Positions 27,409 to 37,609 of a DNA stretch of 64,000 bases are shown one piece after another. Made by a program: the position numbers and the translations under genes. This DNA comes from Providencia alcalifaciens (GTDB lineage: Bacteria > Pseudomonadota > Gammaproteobacteria > Enterobacterales > Enterobacteriaceae). The stretch lies in contig NZ_OU659204.1 of the NCBI RefSeq assembly GCF_915403165.1, positions 3,286,001 to 3,350,000 on the forward strand. The letters run 5' to 3'. Numbering within the stretch: the first letter of the stretch is position 1; each line of letters starts with the position of its first letter. Below the pieces are notes generated by a model that did no database searches, was not told where the DNA came from, and saw only the letters and a list, made by a program, of their open reading frames with translations.

Positions 27409-27656
27409 GGTAATTCCTCTTTAAGCAAGGCTGGCTTAAAGAATGAACCAATTAGTCGTCAGCAATGAATTCTCTATGTTGTGAGCACAGACATTTGACG
27501 TGATGCAGGTATGTTATTGTTTTATCTACCCGTCATTAATAATTGAAATACATTCTTAAACCTGATTGTTGTTGTGTTTTTAAGTCCATGATCCTGTTGT
27601 TAGGCTAGTGCTCCATATTACTTTTAAACAAATAATGATTTTTAAATCAATAACTT

Positions 27657-27691
27657 GAAAAATCCCGATAAGTCCTGTCTTACCTATCGGG
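27657..27691 (-). terminator. Terminator after the acyl-CoA dehydrogenase gene
   Basis: On the minus strand CCCGATA pairs with TATCGGG (plus a flanking G-C) and is followed by ATTTTT. It ends the hutU-CoA transferase-dehydrogenase unit, so the permease-ETF genes probably have their own promoter in 27409-27656. Confidence 0.82.
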
Positions 27692-27706
27692 TCGAACACA
27701 TCAAAA

Positions 27707-28843
27707 TTACGCGTCGAGAACGGCGCGCGAAATAATGATTTTTTGAATTTCTGATGTCCCTTCAAAGATACGCAAAATACGGGCATCTCGTACATAGCGC
27801 TCTAGGGGTAGATCGCGAATATAACCATACCCCCCGTGCAGTTGCAGCGCGGCATCCGTCACAAAACCTGCGCACTCCGCCGCAAACAGTTTCGCGGTGG
27901 CTGATTGCAAACTAAAACGCTGTCCAGAGTCGCGCAGCTCAGCCGCGTTCCATGTCAGCATTCGTGCCGCTTCCAATTGCGTATGCATATCGGCGATTTT
28001 CCATTGCGTTCCTTGATAGGCCGCCAGTGGCTTCTTACCAATCTGACGCTCCTTCACCCAACCTAATGTGCTTTCCATGGCTGCACGGGCGATCCCCAAT
28101 GAAGTTGCCGCCACTTCCACACGACCTTTATCCAACACTTCCATCGCCGTATGGAACCCTTTGCCCTCTTCCCCCAGCAATGCCGATTCAGGTAACCAGC
28201 AGTTGAGCGCTAATTCATAGATGGTGCTACCACGCAGCCCCATGGTTTTTTCTGGCTGAGAGAACGCAACGCCTTCCGTCCCTTTCGGGATCATAAACGC
28301 GCTAATGCCACGAGCGCCTGCTTCAACATCCGTTTTGGCATACAGCACAATAAAATCCGCTTCTTTGGCATTGGTAATATAGTGTTTGTTACCACGAATG
28401 CGCCAACCGCCATTTTCACGGGTTGCTGTGGTACGCATATCCGCGGGGTTTGAACCTGCGGCTGGCTCTGTTAATCCAAATGCGCCCAGTAATTCACCGC
28501 TTGCCGCTTTAGGTAACCAATCATTTTTTTGCTCTTCAGTACCACCGATTAAGATTGAATCCGTGGCTAAGAAATGGGCGGTCAATGCGGATGATGTCGA
28601 GGCGCAAGCCGCTGCTACCGCTTCAACAATCATGCTCATGGCAATGCTGCCAATGCCAAAACCACCATATTGCTCCGGTAAGTTAATTCCCCAACAGCCC
28701 ATTTCACCCAGTGCGATTAAGCTTTCCGCACAGAAAATTTCTTCTTCGTCATAACGTTGAGCATTCGCTTGTAGAATATCGCGACACACTTTTTCAACGG
28801 CCTCTACAATGGCGTATTCGGTTTCATTAATCTCAAAACTCAT
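27707..28843 (-). CDS. Acyl-CoA dehydrogenase
   Basis: FAD enzyme that oxidises an acyl-CoA to its 2,3-enoyl-CoA and hands electrons to ETF. The 378 residues have the standard three-domain layout with FGLTEPAAGSNPADM (FAD/substrate loop), KHYITNAKEADF and the C-terminal RIFEGTSEIQ motif, with E361 as the expected catalytic base. It resembles short/branched-chain dehydrogenases rather than glutaryl-CoA dehydrogenase. The start overlaps the stop of the CoA-transferase gene by 4 bp, so both act on the same thioester. The neighbouring urocanase suggests an imidazolyl acyl-CoA substrate (inference). Confidence 0.9.
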   Translation of the reverse strand: MSFEINETEYAIVEAVEKVCRDILQANAQRYDEEEIFCAESLIALGEMGCWGINLPEQYGGFGIGSIAMSMIVEAVAAACASTSSALTAHFLATDSILIGGTEEQKNDWLPKAASGELLGAFGLTEPAAGSNPADMRTTATRENGGWRIRGNKHYITNAKEADFIVLYAKTDVEAGARGISAFMIPKGTEGVAFSQPEKTMGLRGSTIYELALNCWLPESALLGEEGKGFHTAMEVLDKGRVEVAATSLGIARAAMESTLGWVKERQIGKKPLAAYQGTQWKIADMHTQLEAARMLTWNAAELRDSGQRFSLQSATAKLFAAECAGFVTDAALQLHGGYGYIRDLPLERYVRDARILRIFEGTSEIQKIIISRAVLDA

Positions 28844-30030
28844 TGCATCGTCTCCGCGCTTTTTATCGTTGTGGTTGTGGCTGCCGATTTATACCGTTCA
28901 TTACCTTCCCCGAGAACAGGGGCTCTTTGGGTAACTTTTGGTTTCACGCCATTAAAGAAGACAGGCTGAGAAATCAGAGGGGTACCACCATCATTTAAGT
29001 GGGTTAGCACCTGACGAACTTCGGCATGCTCGCTTTGCGTTGCTTGCTGTAAATTGTGAATCGGTGAGGCTGGAACCCCAGCATTCAGCAGTAAGTCACA
29101 CACTTCCTCGACACGCTTTGTTCCTGTCCAGCTTTCAATTTCTTGGCGTAGCGCCGCTTGGTTGATAGTTCGAACTGGGTCGCTCAAGTAACGCGCATCT
29201 TGGGATAGCCCGGGTTTCCCCATACATTCACAGAAACGTTGGAACAGTTTTTCACTGGCAATCGCAATCACCACCAAACCATCTTTTGCTTGGTATGTAT
29301 CAAATGGCGTTGAAACAGGGTGACGATTCCCCACTAAACTTGGCGCTTTACCATTGGCAAATAAGTTAGATAGCCCTGTGAGCTGCATGCTCAGCAGCAC
29401 ATCCACCATGGCAACATCCAGATATTGCGCGCCTTCACCGTGACGTTCACGAGCAAATAGCGCGCTGCTAATCGCCCATGAGGCAAATACACCCGCACAG
29501 ACATCCCCGATAGATTCACCACTGCGCGTAGGACCCGACTCAGGGGAACCTGTCACGCTCATCAATCCAGACATGGCCTGTGCCACAATGTCATAAGCTG
29601 GGTAGCTCGCAAGGGGGCTGTTTTGCCCAAACCCTGAAATGCTGGCGTAAATAATGTTGGGGTTAAGCTGTTTAACACTGTCGAAATCGATCCCAAGACG
29701 CTTGGTGACACCAGGGCGGAAGTTTTCCACCACCACATCACTCTCTTTGATCAATTGAAATAAAATCTGACGATCGCCATCATCTTTAAGATCTAACTCA
29801 ATGCTGCGTTTCCCACGATTAATCAGCCCGTAATAAACACTTTCACCGTCAATAAAAGGACCAAGATGACGGCTATCATCACCATGATCAGGCACTTCGA
29901 TTTTGATCACCTCTGCGCCCAAGTCTGCCATCATGCCCGTGCAGTAAGGCCCTGCGAGCACACGGCTTAAATCAATTACTTTGATCCCTACCAGAGGCCC
30001 GTGTGGTTTTTGAGTCATTGCCGCATTCAT
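28840..30030 (-). CDS. CaiB/BaiF family (type III) CoA-transferase
   Basis: Type III CoA-transferases move CoA between two acids without a free intermediate. Start set at ATG 30030, with AAGGA 7 nt upstream, giving 396 residues; the frame also extends to an ATG at 30081. Family motifs are VIDLSRVLAGPYC, the DLGAEVIKIE strand, NRGKRSIELDLK and GDVCAG with the catalytic aspartate, about residue 175. It follows hutU by 57 bp and is coupled to the dehydrogenase. By analogy with CaiB in the carnitine cycle it could exchange CoA between the dehydrogenase product and the incoming substrate. Confidence 0.9.
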   Translation of the reverse strand: MNAAMTQKPHGPLVGIKVIDLSRVLAGPYCTGMMADLGAEVIKIEVPDHGDDSRHLGPFIDGESVYYGLINRGKRSIELDLKDDGDRQILFQLIKESDVVVENFRPGVTKRLGIDFDSVKQLNPNIIYASISGFGQNSPLASYPAYDIVAQAMSGLMSVTGSPESGPTRSGESIGDVCAGVFASWAISSALFARERHGEGAQYLDVAMVDVLLSMQLTGLSNLFANGKAPSLVGNRHPVSTPFDTYQAKDGLVVIAIASEKLFQRFCECMGKPGLSQDARYLSDPVRTINQAALRQEIESWTGTKRVEEVCDLLLNAGVPASPIHNLQQATQSEHAEVRQVLTHLNDGGTPLISQPVFFNGVKPKVTQRAPVLGEGNERYKSAATTTTIKSAETMQ

Positions 30031-30087
30031 CGTGAATTCCTTATGTGAGGCTAAAAGGTGCCGACTCCATAGAGCCGGCATTCGACA

Positions 30088-31755
30088 TTACTTGACCATT
30101 GGCAAGTTAAGACCTTGCTGCTTCGCACAATTAATGGCGATGTCATAACCGGCATCCGCATGGCGCATGACGCCAGTTGCAGGGTCGTTGTGCAGCACTC
30201 GAGCAAGACGTTTGTCTGCGGCATCGGTGCCATCACACACAATCACCACCCCTGCGTGTTGCGAGAAGCCCATTCCAACGCCGCCGCCATGATGCAGGCT
30301 CACCCACGTCGCCCCACCTGCGGTGTTCAGTAGCGCATTGAGTAATGGCCAGTCAGAGACAGCATCAGAGCCATCTTTCATGGATTCGGTTTCACGATGA
30401 GGGCTGGCAACGGAGCCAGAATCAAGATGGTCACGCCCAATCACGATAGGGGCTTTTAGCTCGCCACTTTTCACCATCTCGTTAAATGCGCGCCCCAATC
30501 TTTCCCTGTCTTTCAGCCCTACCCAACAAATACGCGCGGGTAAACCTTGGAATGCAATACGCTCGCGCGCCATATCCAGCCAGTTATGCAGATGCTTATC
30601 ATCTGGGATCAGCTCTTTGACTTTTTGGTCGGTTTTGTAGATATCTTCAGGGTCACCCGACAGTGCCACCCAACGGAATGGGCCAATCCCTTCGCAGAAC
30701 AGTGGACGAATATACGCAGGTACAAATCCTGGGAAATCAAAGGCATTATTCACACCTTCATCTTTGGCCATTTGGCGAATGTTGTTGCCGTAGTCAAAAG
30801 CTGCCGAGCCACATTTTTGCATTTGCAGCATGGCATCCACCTGCACTGCCATACTTTTCTTCGCGGCTTTCGTCACTTCAGCTGGCGCAGTTTGTTGCTT
30901 GTCACGCCACTGGGCTAATGTCCAACCTTGTGGCAGATAACCGTGTACTGGGTCATGAGCGCTAGTTTGGTCGGTGACTGAGTCTGGTGTGATATTGCGT
31001 TTGACTAACTCGCTATACACATCCGCCGCATTGCCTAATAAGCCCACAGAGACTGGCTTACCGCTCGCTTTGGCTTCTTCGATATAGCCCAACGCTTCAT
31101 CCAGCGAAGTGGCTTTTTTGTCTACGTAACGGGTTCTTAAACGGAAATCGATGCGGCTTTCATCGCACTCAACCGCAATCATGCTAAAGCCAGCCATGGT
31201 AGCCGCTAAAGGCTGCGCACCACCCATACCGCCCAAGCCGCCAGTCAGGATCCAACGCCCCGCTGGGTTGCCATTAAAATGCTGTTTTGCCAGTGAAACG
31301 AAGGTTTCATAAGTACCTTGCACAATTCCTTGTGAACCGATGTAGATCCATGAGCCGGCAGTCATCTGCCCGTACATCATCAAACCTTTGCGATCTAGTT
31401 CGTTGAAATGCTCCCAATTCGCCCAATGAGGAACAATGTTGGAGTTAGCAATTAAAACGCGAGGCGCATCTACATGGGTTGGGAAAACCCCGACAGGTTT
31501 ACCTGACTGCACCAGCAATGTTTGGTCATCTTCGAGGTTTTTTAAGACGTCTAAAATCTTGTCGTAACATTCCCAGTCACGGGCTGCACGTCCAATGCCA
31601 CCATACACCACCAAGCTTTGAGGATGTTCAGCGACATCTGGGTCTAAGTTATTTTGGACCATGCGGTAGACGGCTTCAGTCAGCCAGCTTTTGCAGCTCT
31701 TTTGACTACCGTGCGGGGCACGGATCACGCGCGTTGAATCTGTACGGTTTAACAT
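30088..31755 (-). CDS. hutU: Urocanate hydratase (urocanase)
   Basis: NAD+-dependent enzyme that converts urocanate to imidazolone propionate, the second step of histidine degradation. The 555 residues match the family. Clear segments are [67 protein letters not shown] and the active-site [15 protein letters not shown] region. It is complete, with no frameshift. No histidase (hutH), hutI or hutG lies in the window. Instead hutU leads an operon with a CoA-transferase and an acyl-CoA dehydrogenase, which is not the usual hut arrangement. HutC-type operators lie 200-340 bp upstream. Confidence 0.97.
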   Translation of the reverse strand: MLNRTDSTRVIRAPHGSQKSCKSWLTEAVYRMVQNNLDPDVAEHPQSLVVYGGIGRAARDWECYDKILDVLKNLEDDQTLLVQSGKPVGVFPTHVDAPRVLIANSNIVPHWANWEHFNELDRKGLMMYGQMTAGSWIYIGSQGIVQGTYETFVSLAKQHFNGNPAGRWILTGGLGGMGGAQPLAATMAGFSMIAVECDESRIDFRLRTRYVDKKATSLDEALGYIEEAKASGKPVSVGLLGNAADVYSELVKRNITPDSVTDQTSAHDPVHGYLPQGWTLAQWRDKQQTAPAEVTKAAKKSMAVQVDAMLQMQKCGSAAFDYGNNIRQMAKDEGVNNAFDFPGFVPAYIRPLFCEGIGPFRWVALSGDPEDIYKTDQKVKELIPDDKHLHNWLDMARERIAFQGLPARICWVGLKDRERLGRAFNEMVKSGELKAPIVIGRDHLDSGSVASPHRETESMKDGSDAVSDWPLLNALLNTAGGATWVSLHHGGGVGMGFSQHAGVVIVCDGTDAADKRLARVLHNDPATGVMRHADAGYDIAINCAKQQGLNLPMVK

Positions 31756-31954
31756 TCTTTTATCCCCTATCCATCCACTTGGTTTAACGCAAAATTAACA
31801 ATTTCGGTTATTTATCATTGTTGAGTTAGTGGCTAACAGATCATTCTTACACCGTGAGAATCTTTAAATTTAACATTTAAATCAATTTGTTAAATAAAGC
31901 CAAAGAACGATTAAGAACGACTCTTTTTGCCCTGTTTGCTTAGTTGATAATTAA

Positions 31955-31968
31955 ATATATATACATTT
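31955..31968. promoter_or_regulatory. Weak HutC-like site 1 upstream of hutU
   Basis: TATATATACA within this AT-rich stretch is near the TGTA-N2-TACA palindrome reported for HutC, differing in the first half-site. Confidence 0.4.
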
Positions 31969-31976
31969 AATTCACA

Positions 31977-31990
31977 AAGTATATACATTG
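31977..31990. promoter_or_regulatory. HutC-like site 2 upstream of hutU
   Basis: AGTATATACATTG: one mismatch from TGTA-N2-TACA. It lies 22 bp from site 1, about two helical turns, which would suit co-operative binding. Confidence 0.5.
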
Positions 31991-32075
31991 AAATTTGAAT
32001 TTTTGTCGCTACAGTGGAGAAGAGAGATAGAGAAAAGTTAGACAACAATAACTAGAGTGCTGTTTCTACACAAAA

Positions 32076-32092
32076 ACTTGTATATACATTTG
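32076..32092. promoter_or_regulatory. HutC-type operator (exact) in the livF-hutU gap
   Basis: TTGTATATACA contains an exact TGTA-N2-TACA palindrome (32079-32088), the core reported for Pseudomonas HutC. The whole 31756-32211 gap otherwise holds only AT-rich DNA with an inverted repeat TTTAACA/TGTTAAA at 31869-31894, and must contain the hutU promoter. Confidence 0.6.
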
Positions 32093-32211
32093 ATTTTCTA
32101 TGCAGAAACAAGCAAATAACAAAAATGGGAGAAGCCTCACATTAAGCTGATAGCCGTTACAGGCGATACACGCGTTTCAGACTTAACCTTGTGCATTAAT
32201 CGCCACCAAAT

Positions 32212-32254
32212 AAAACACCCCATAAATATCCGATATATTTTATGGGGTGTTTTT
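32212..32254 (-). terminator. Strong bidirectional terminator after livF
   Basis: AAAACACCCCATAAA pairs with TTTATGGGGTGTTTT, a stem of about 15 bp with A and T runs at either side. It ends the livJHMGF region on the minus strand. Confidence 0.92.
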
Positions 32255-32303
32255 GCTCGATGCGTGTTACTGACGATACGGTTAAGTTATTCGCCTAGCT
32301 AAG

Positions 32304-33005
32304 TTATCCACCTAAATAGGCGCTGCGTACCGCTTCATTCGCCAGTAAGGCTTTTCCGGTGTCTTCCAAAACAATATGCCCATTTTCTAACACATACCCG
32401 CGATCAGCCAGTTTCAATGCTTGGTTGGCATTTTGCTCCACCAAAAAGATGGTCATCCCCTCTTCCCGTAGCTGCAAAATGGTGTCAAAAATTTGCATAA
32501 TGATAATTGGTGCCAGCCCTAATGAAGGTTCATCCAATAACAGTAATTCAGGCTGACTCATAAGTGCTCGGCCAATGGCAAGCATCTGCTGCTCACCGCC
32601 GGACATGGTTCCTGAACGCTGGCTACGACGTTCATGCAACCTTGGAAATAACGAATAAACCCGTTCAATACGTTCATGATATTGATGGCGATCCGCAAAA
32701 AAACCGCCCATCGCCAGGTTTTCCTCAACGGTCATACGAGAGAATACCCGTCGACCTTCCGGCACTAGCGCAATATCTTTACGCATAATTTGCGGTGTCG
32801 GTAACTGAGTAATATCCGCACCGCGATAAAGTACCTGACCAGAGGATGCGCGAGGGTCTCCACATAACGTACTAAGTAAGGTGGTTTTTCCTGCACCATT
32901 GGCACCAATCAGGGTGACAATCTCACCTTTTTGAATATTCAAGCTGACATCATGCAACGCCTGAATTTTCCCGTAATGGGTGGAAACTTGTTTAAATTCC
33001 AGCAT
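32304..33005 (-). CDS. livF: Branched-chain amino acid ABC transporter, ATPase LivF
   Basis: One of the two cytosolic ATPases of the high-affinity leucine/isoleucine/valine importer. The 233 residues match LivF, with Walker A GANGAGKTT, signature SGGEQQMLA and Walker B LLLLDEPSLGLAP. Its ATG overlaps the livG stop. It is the last gene of the liv cluster. Confidence 0.95.
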   Translation of the reverse strand: MLEFKQVSTHYGKIQALHDVSLNIQKGEIVTLIGANGAGKTTLLSTLCGDPRASSGQVLYRGADITQLPTPQIMRKDIALVPEGRRVFSRMTVEENLAMGGFFADRHQYHERIERVYSLFPRLHERRSQRSGTMSGGEQQMLAIGRALMSQPELLLLDEPSLGLAPIIIMQIFDTILQLREEGMTIFLVEQNANQALKLADRGYVLENGHIVLEDTGKALLANEAVRSAYLGG

Positions 33006-33796
33006 CAGTAAGCTTCTCCCAAGTAGGCTTTGATCACATCAGGATGCTGGCGAATTTCGTTTGGTGTGCCATTCGCCAGAGGTGTTCCTTGGTTCACCAC
33101 ATAAATTCGGTCAGAAATCCCCATCACCAATTTCATATCATGTTCTATCAATAAGATAGAGACATTATGATGGGTTCTCAGCTCCGCAATTAGCTCATCC
33201 AGATCGTTCGTTTCCTTCGGGTTTAACCCTGCGGCTGGCTCATCCAGCATCAAAATTTCAGGCCGCGTCACCATGCAGCGTGCAATTTCTAGGCGACGCT
33301 GTTGACCATAGGCCAGATTTCCCGCTTGGCGGTTGGCAAATTCAGAAAGATTGACCCGCTCTAGCCATTTCACCGCGTTATCCACCGCTTCGGCTTCTGC
33401 TCGTCGAAATGCAGGGGTTTTCAGTAAGCCGGAGAAAATACCGTTTTTAAGATGTTGGTGCTGAGCCACTAATAAATTTTCAATCACCGTCATCTCTTTG
33501 AATAAACGGACATGCTGGAACGTGCGGATCACTCCAAGGCGGGCAATGGCTTGACCCGCAAGCCCTTCAAGATGCTTATCTCGATAGAGAATCGACCCGC
33601 TCGTTGGCTTATAAAATCCCGTTAAGCAGTTAAATATGGTGGTTTTCCCAGCACCATTGGGTCCAATCAATGAAACAATTTCCCCTTGGTTCAACGTCAG
33701 TTCCACGTTGTTGACCGCCAGCAACCCACCAAAGCGCATGGTTAAGCCACTGACTTGTAATAATGGCATTCTCGAAGGCTGAATCGTCATAGTCAT
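33005..33796 (-). CDS. livG: Branched-chain amino acid ABC transporter, ATPase LivG
   Basis: Second ATPase of the LIV importer. 263 residues with Walker A GPNGAGKTT, the LivG-type AYGQQRRLEIAR signature (which replaces the canonical LSGGQ start) and ILMLDEPAAGLNP. It overlaps livF by one base and livM by one base, so the three are translationally coupled. Confidence 0.95.
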   Translation of the reverse strand: MTMTIQPSRMPLLQVSGLTMRFGGLLAVNNVELTLNQGEIVSLIGPNGAGKTTIFNCLTGFYKPTSGSILYRDKHLEGLAGQAIARLGVIRTFQHVRLFKEMTVIENLLVAQHQHLKNGIFSGLLKTPAFRRAEAEAVDNAVKWLERVNLSEFANRQAGNLAYGQQRRLEIARCMVTRPEILMLDEPAAGLNPKETNDLDELIAELRTHHNVSILLIEHDMKLVMGISDRIYVVNQGTPLANGTPNEIRQHPDVIKAYLGEAY

Positions 33797-35064
33797 TATG
33801 ATCCGCCTCCCTGCACACTTTTCAGTTTCATATGGCGACGCTGCATCGGTAATAAGCCTTGTGGACGCCAGATCATCATCAGCACCATCAATGCACCCAG
33901 CAGCAACATGCTGTATTCATTCAGATCGCGCATCATCTCCCTCGATACCACCAAGATGATCGCGGCTAAAATCACCGATGTTTGCGATCCCATTCCTCCA
34001 AGCACCACGATCGCCAGTACAAAGGCAGATTCGGCGAAAGTGAAGGATTCAGGGCTGATAAATCCTTGTCGTGCGGCAAATAATGCCCCTGCAAACCCTG
34101 CAAATGTTGCACTGATCGTAAAGGCAGTTAATTTAATACGTGTTGGGCTTAAACCTAATGATCGACACGCAATTTCATCTTCACGTAGCGCTTCCCACGC
34201 TCGCCCTAATGGCATCCGTAACAATCGGCTTATCACGATCAAGGTGATCACCACCAGCAACAGCGCCACAAAATAGAGGAAAATGATCCGGTCACCGGGG
34301 TTGTAATCTAACCCGAAGAAGTTATGGAATGTATCCCAACCATCTTTAGCCGTACGGCTAAACTCTAAGCCAAAGAAGGTCGGTTTTGGCAGTTGGCTGA
34401 TCCCATTCGGGCCACCGGTGATCTCCGTATTATTTAATAATAAAATACGTACGATCTCCCCAAACCCAAGAGTGACGATCGCCAAATAATCACCCCGTAG
34501 CCTCAGCACAGGGAAACCCAATAAAAACCCTGCCAATGCTGCCGTTAAGCCGGCAATCGGTAAGCTTTCCCAGAAACCAAAATCATAATAGTGATTGAGT
34601 AAGCCAAAGGTATAGGCACCGATAGCGTAAAAGCCCGCATAGCCGAGCACCAATAAACCTGATAACCCAACCACGACGTTTAAGCCCAGCCCCAGCATCA
34701 CGTAGATTAGGGTTAATGTCGCAATATCGACGCTGCCACGAGACACCAAAAATGGCCAGATGATCGCCCCAATAATGATAGCAATTCCGATAATTTTTTG
34801 TCTGAGCGAGCCGCCGTCAAAGTCCGGTAACGCCCATGATTTTTTGGGCACGCCTTGCCATGCTTTGCTTAAAGCGGGACGTATTAATTGATACACAAAA
34901 ATAATGGCAATCCCGACGAAAATCCAATTCCAGCGAACTTCTCCCCCAGATTCCACTATCAGCTTAGTACCATCGAGGCCTAATTTTAGCCCCATCATAA
35001 ACACGGCTAAAATAAAGAAGGTGACGGAGGCAATGATGGCACTGATCCAATTTTCTTTTCTCAT
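33796..35064 (-). CDS. livM: Branched-chain amino acid ABC transporter, permease LivM
   Basis: Membrane permease of the LIV importer. 422 residues with about 10 hydrophobic helices and the permease-ATPase contact loop around [18 protein letters not shown]. The N-terminal extension (about 90 residues with two helices before the conserved [15 protein letters not shown] region) is as in E. coli LivM. Overlaps livH by 4 bp. Confidence 0.95.
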   Translation of the reverse strand: MRKENWISAIIASVTFFILAVFMMGLKLGLDGTKLIVESGGEVRWNWIFVGIAIIFVYQLIRPALSKAWQGVPKKSWALPDFDGGSLRQKIIGIAIIIGAIIWPFLVSRGSVDIATLTLIYVMLGLGLNVVVGLSGLLVLGYAGFYAIGAYTFGLLNHYYDFGFWESLPIAGLTAALAGFLLGFPVLRLRGDYLAIVTLGFGEIVRILLLNNTEITGGPNGISQLPKPTFFGLEFSRTAKDGWDTFHNFFGLDYNPGDRIIFLYFVALLLVVITLIVISRLLRMPLGRAWEALREDEIACRSLGLSPTRIKLTAFTISATFAGFAGALFAARQGFISPESFTFAESAFVLAIVVLGGMGSQTSVILAAIILVVSREMMRDLNEYSMLLLGALMVLMMIWRPQGLLPMQRRHMKLKSVQGGGS

Positions 35065-35987
35065 ACTTTTTCGACCTCCGGGCGACCCAGAATGCCAGTT
35101 GGCATGATCAACAGAACAGCTATCAACAAACCAAATGAGACAACGTCTTTATATTCCGTACTTAAATATGCCGAGGTCATGGCTTCCGCTACACCGAGGA
35201 TCAAGCCGCCCAGCATCGCGCCTGGAATACTACCGATTCCACCTAATACTGCGGCAGTGAAAGCTTTCATTCCCGCCATAAAGCCAATATATGGGTTAAT
35301 AACGCCATAATATTGCCCTAATAACACCCCTGCGACGGCTGCCATCCCCGCACCGATTACGAATGTCAAAGAGATCACGCGGTCAGTGTTAATACCCAGC
35401 AGACTTGCCATTTTTAAATCTTCTGCACATGCACGACAAGCACGCCCCATGCGGGAATAGCGGATAAACAGCGTTAGTGCCAGCATCGCAAGGAAGGTCA
35501 CAATCCAGATAGTCAGCTGCATTTTAGTGACAATGACAGAGAAATCATCACTTTCACCTAATACCCACTGCCCAGTAATCAGGCTTGGCAATGCCAGATC
35601 GCGGGATCCTTGAGATATACTGACGTAGTTTTGTAAGAAGATGGACATCCCGATCGCCGAGATCAGCGCAATCAAGCGCTTAGAGTGACGAACGGGGCGG
35701 TAAGCAACGCGCTCGATACTCCAACCATAGGAGCTTGATACCACAATTGCCGCCACAAATGCCGCCGCAATGAGGATCCACCCCACATCGATACCGAGCA
35801 TCATTAAGCCCGCAATGACAATGAACGAAACGTAGCTACCAATCATGTACACTTCACCGTGGGCGAAGTTGATCATCCCGATGATGCCGTACACCATGGT
35901 ATAGCCGATAGCGATCAGCGCGTAAGTGCTTCCTAACGTTAAGCCATTGAGGAATTGCTGAATAAAATACAGAATTTGGTCTGACAT
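35061..35987 (-). CDS. livH: Branched-chain amino acid ABC transporter, permease LivH
   Basis: Partner permease of LivM. 308 residues, about 8 helices, with [26 protein letters not shown] near the N-terminus and the [19 protein letters not shown] contact loop. It follows the binding-protein gene by about 120 bp. Confidence 0.95.
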   Translation of the reverse strand: MSDQILYFIQQFLNGLTLGSTYALIAIGYTMVYGIIGMINFAHGEVYMIGSYVSFIVIAGLMMLGIDVGWILIAAAFVAAIVVSSSYGWSIERVAYRPVRHSKRLIALISAIGMSIFLQNYVSISQGSRDLALPSLITGQWVLGESDDFSVIVTKMQLTIWIVTFLAMLALTLFIRYSRMGRACRACAEDLKMASLLGINTDRVISLTFVIGAGMAAVAGVLLGQYYGVINPYIGFMAGMKAFTAAVLGGIGSIPGAMLGGLILGVAEAMTSAYLSTEYKDVVSFGLLIAVLLIMPTGILGRPEVEKV

Positions 35988-36109
35988 AAGATTATCCTTT
36001 CAAACTACTGTCCCTCTATGGAGAGCAGAAGCTGGAAGCCCGTTACCAAGCTTCCAGCTCATCACTGAATACGCATTTCTCAATGATCAATTATCAATAC
36101 AAGTGAGAA

Positions 36110-37219
36110 TTACTCTTGTGCAGTAGAGGTTCCGTCTTTGTGCCATTCAAACACACCGAATTCGAAACCTTTCAGATCACCATTTGGCTTCCAGCTTAAT
36201 TGCCCCATAACGGTATCCACTGGATTGGCTTTCAGATCTTTCGCCAGCACATCAGGTTCCGTGCTGCCTGTACGCTGCATCGCCGTGGTTAAGCCTTGGA
36301 TTGCTGCGTAGGTTGTCCATACAAATGGCCCTGTTGGATCTTCTTTTTTCTTTTTAATCGCATCAACGATGGATTGGTTAGCTGGAATTTGGTCATAACG
36401 CTTCGGTAACGTTACCAACATACCTTCAGAGGCGTCGCCTGCAATGTTCGACAGTGAGGAGTTACCCACACCTTCAGGTCCCATAAAACGAATGTTCAGG
36501 CCTGATTGTTTCGCTTGGCGTAAAATTTGCCCCATTTCTGGGTAGTATCCGCCGAAATAGACAAAATCAACGTTCTCTTTTTTCAGCTTAGCGACCAGTG
36601 CAGAGAAGTCTTTATCACCCGCGGTAACGCCTTCAAACATCACTTCTTTCACGCCTGCTTTGTTCAAGCTTTCACGTACTGAACGAGCCAAACCTTCGCC
36701 GTATTGCTGTTTATCATGTACCACCGCAATACGCTTAGGTTTAATTTTTTCCATGATGTATTTTGCTGCGGTTGGACCTTGGTCAGAATCCAACCCTGTT
36801 GTACGCATGATTAACTGGTAGCCACGAGTGGTTAAATCCGCATTGGTCGCCGCTGGGGTGATCATCAGAACGCCTTCGTCTTCATAAATATCTGAAGCTG
36901 GCTGAGTGGAGGAGGAGCAGAGGTGACCAATCACATGTTTGATGCCATCGTTAATCACTTTGTTGGCGACCGCAACTGCTTGTTTTGGGTCACAAGCATC
37001 ATCATATTCAACGGCAACCAGTGTATCGCCGTTAATTCCACCCTTCGCATTAATATCCGCAATAGCTTGGCGAGCTCCCGTAAATTCCATATCGCCATAC
37101 TGAGCAACGGGGCCTGACATAGCGCCGACAACTGCGATTTTAATCTCTTTCGCCCATCCAGCTGGGCTTAATGCCATTGCGATACAACCCGCTAATAATG
37201 CTTTATTAATATTTTTCAT
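36110..37219 (-). CDS. livJ: Branched-chain amino acid-binding periplasmic protein
   Basis: Periplasmic substrate-binding protein of the LIV importer. Start chosen at ATG 37219, where a normal signal peptide begins ([16 protein letters not shown], cleavage after GWA) and GGGG lies upstream; a longer frame reaches 37282. The 369-residue precursor has [18 protein letters not shown] and the [14 protein letters not shown] disulphide region of the LivJ/LivK family. Only one binding protein is present, whereas E. coli has both LivJ and LivK; by position beside panM and rpoH either name would fit. Confidence 0.92.
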   Translation of the reverse strand: MKNINKALLAGCIAMALSPAGWAKEIKIAVVGAMSGPVAQYGDMEFTGARQAIADINAKGGINGDTLVAVEYDDACDPKQAVAVANKVINDGIKHVIGHLCSSSTQPASDIYEDEGVLMITPAATNADLTTRGYQLIMRTTGLDSDQGPTAAKYIMEKIKPKRIAVVHDKQQYGEGLARSVRESLNKAGVKEVMFEGVTAGDKDFSALVAKLKKENVDFVYFGGYYPEMGQILRQAKQSGLNIRFMGPEGVGNSSLSNIAGDASEGMLVTLPKRYDQIPANQSIVDAIKKKKEDPTGPFVWTTYAAIQGLTTAMQRTGSTEPDVLAKDLKANPVDTVMGQLSWKPNGDLKGFEFGVFEWHKDGTSTAQE

Positions 37220-37609
37220 TCGTGCGTCCCCGCCATCAATATTGTGTATGATTGTGAGTGTTTGTGATTGATTTATAATCAATTATTATAGGTGACAGGT
37301 TCAATGCCTGATATTTCAAAATACGGCCAATAAGGCTATATATTTCAGACCATTAAACAAGAGAATTATGCTAAATAGCAAATGAACGAGGCAGATATTT
37401 ACATCGATTGCAGAATAAAAAGCTAATGATAAAACGTGTATTTTTTGTAAATGCTAGTGTTATATTCCGGTTAAATTTGGCTTAATCCGAGGGAAACTCG
37501 GAAAATTCATTAATACCAAATTTTTCTCTTTAAAATTAAAAAATCGGTTACAGATCACTCTGCTGTTAGAATAACGTGCAACATGCACCATGAAATGGAT
37601 CAAAACAAC
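37220..37609. other. Divergent livJ-panM regulatory region
   Basis: 390 bp of AT-rich DNA that must contain promoters for livJ (leftward) and panM (rightward). A short inverted repeat (TGATTGATTTATAATCAAT) lies close to livJ. No operator is recognised with confidence. Confidence 0.5.

Noticed and set aside
30547..30965. Long open frames antisense to urocanase
   Set aside because: They lie entirely opposite a well-conserved enzyme, lack ribosome sites, and reflect its codon bias on the other strand.
36110..37282. Longer N-terminus for the branched-chain amino acid-binding protein
   Set aside because: The extra 21 residues hide the signal peptide; the start at 37219 gives a normal one.
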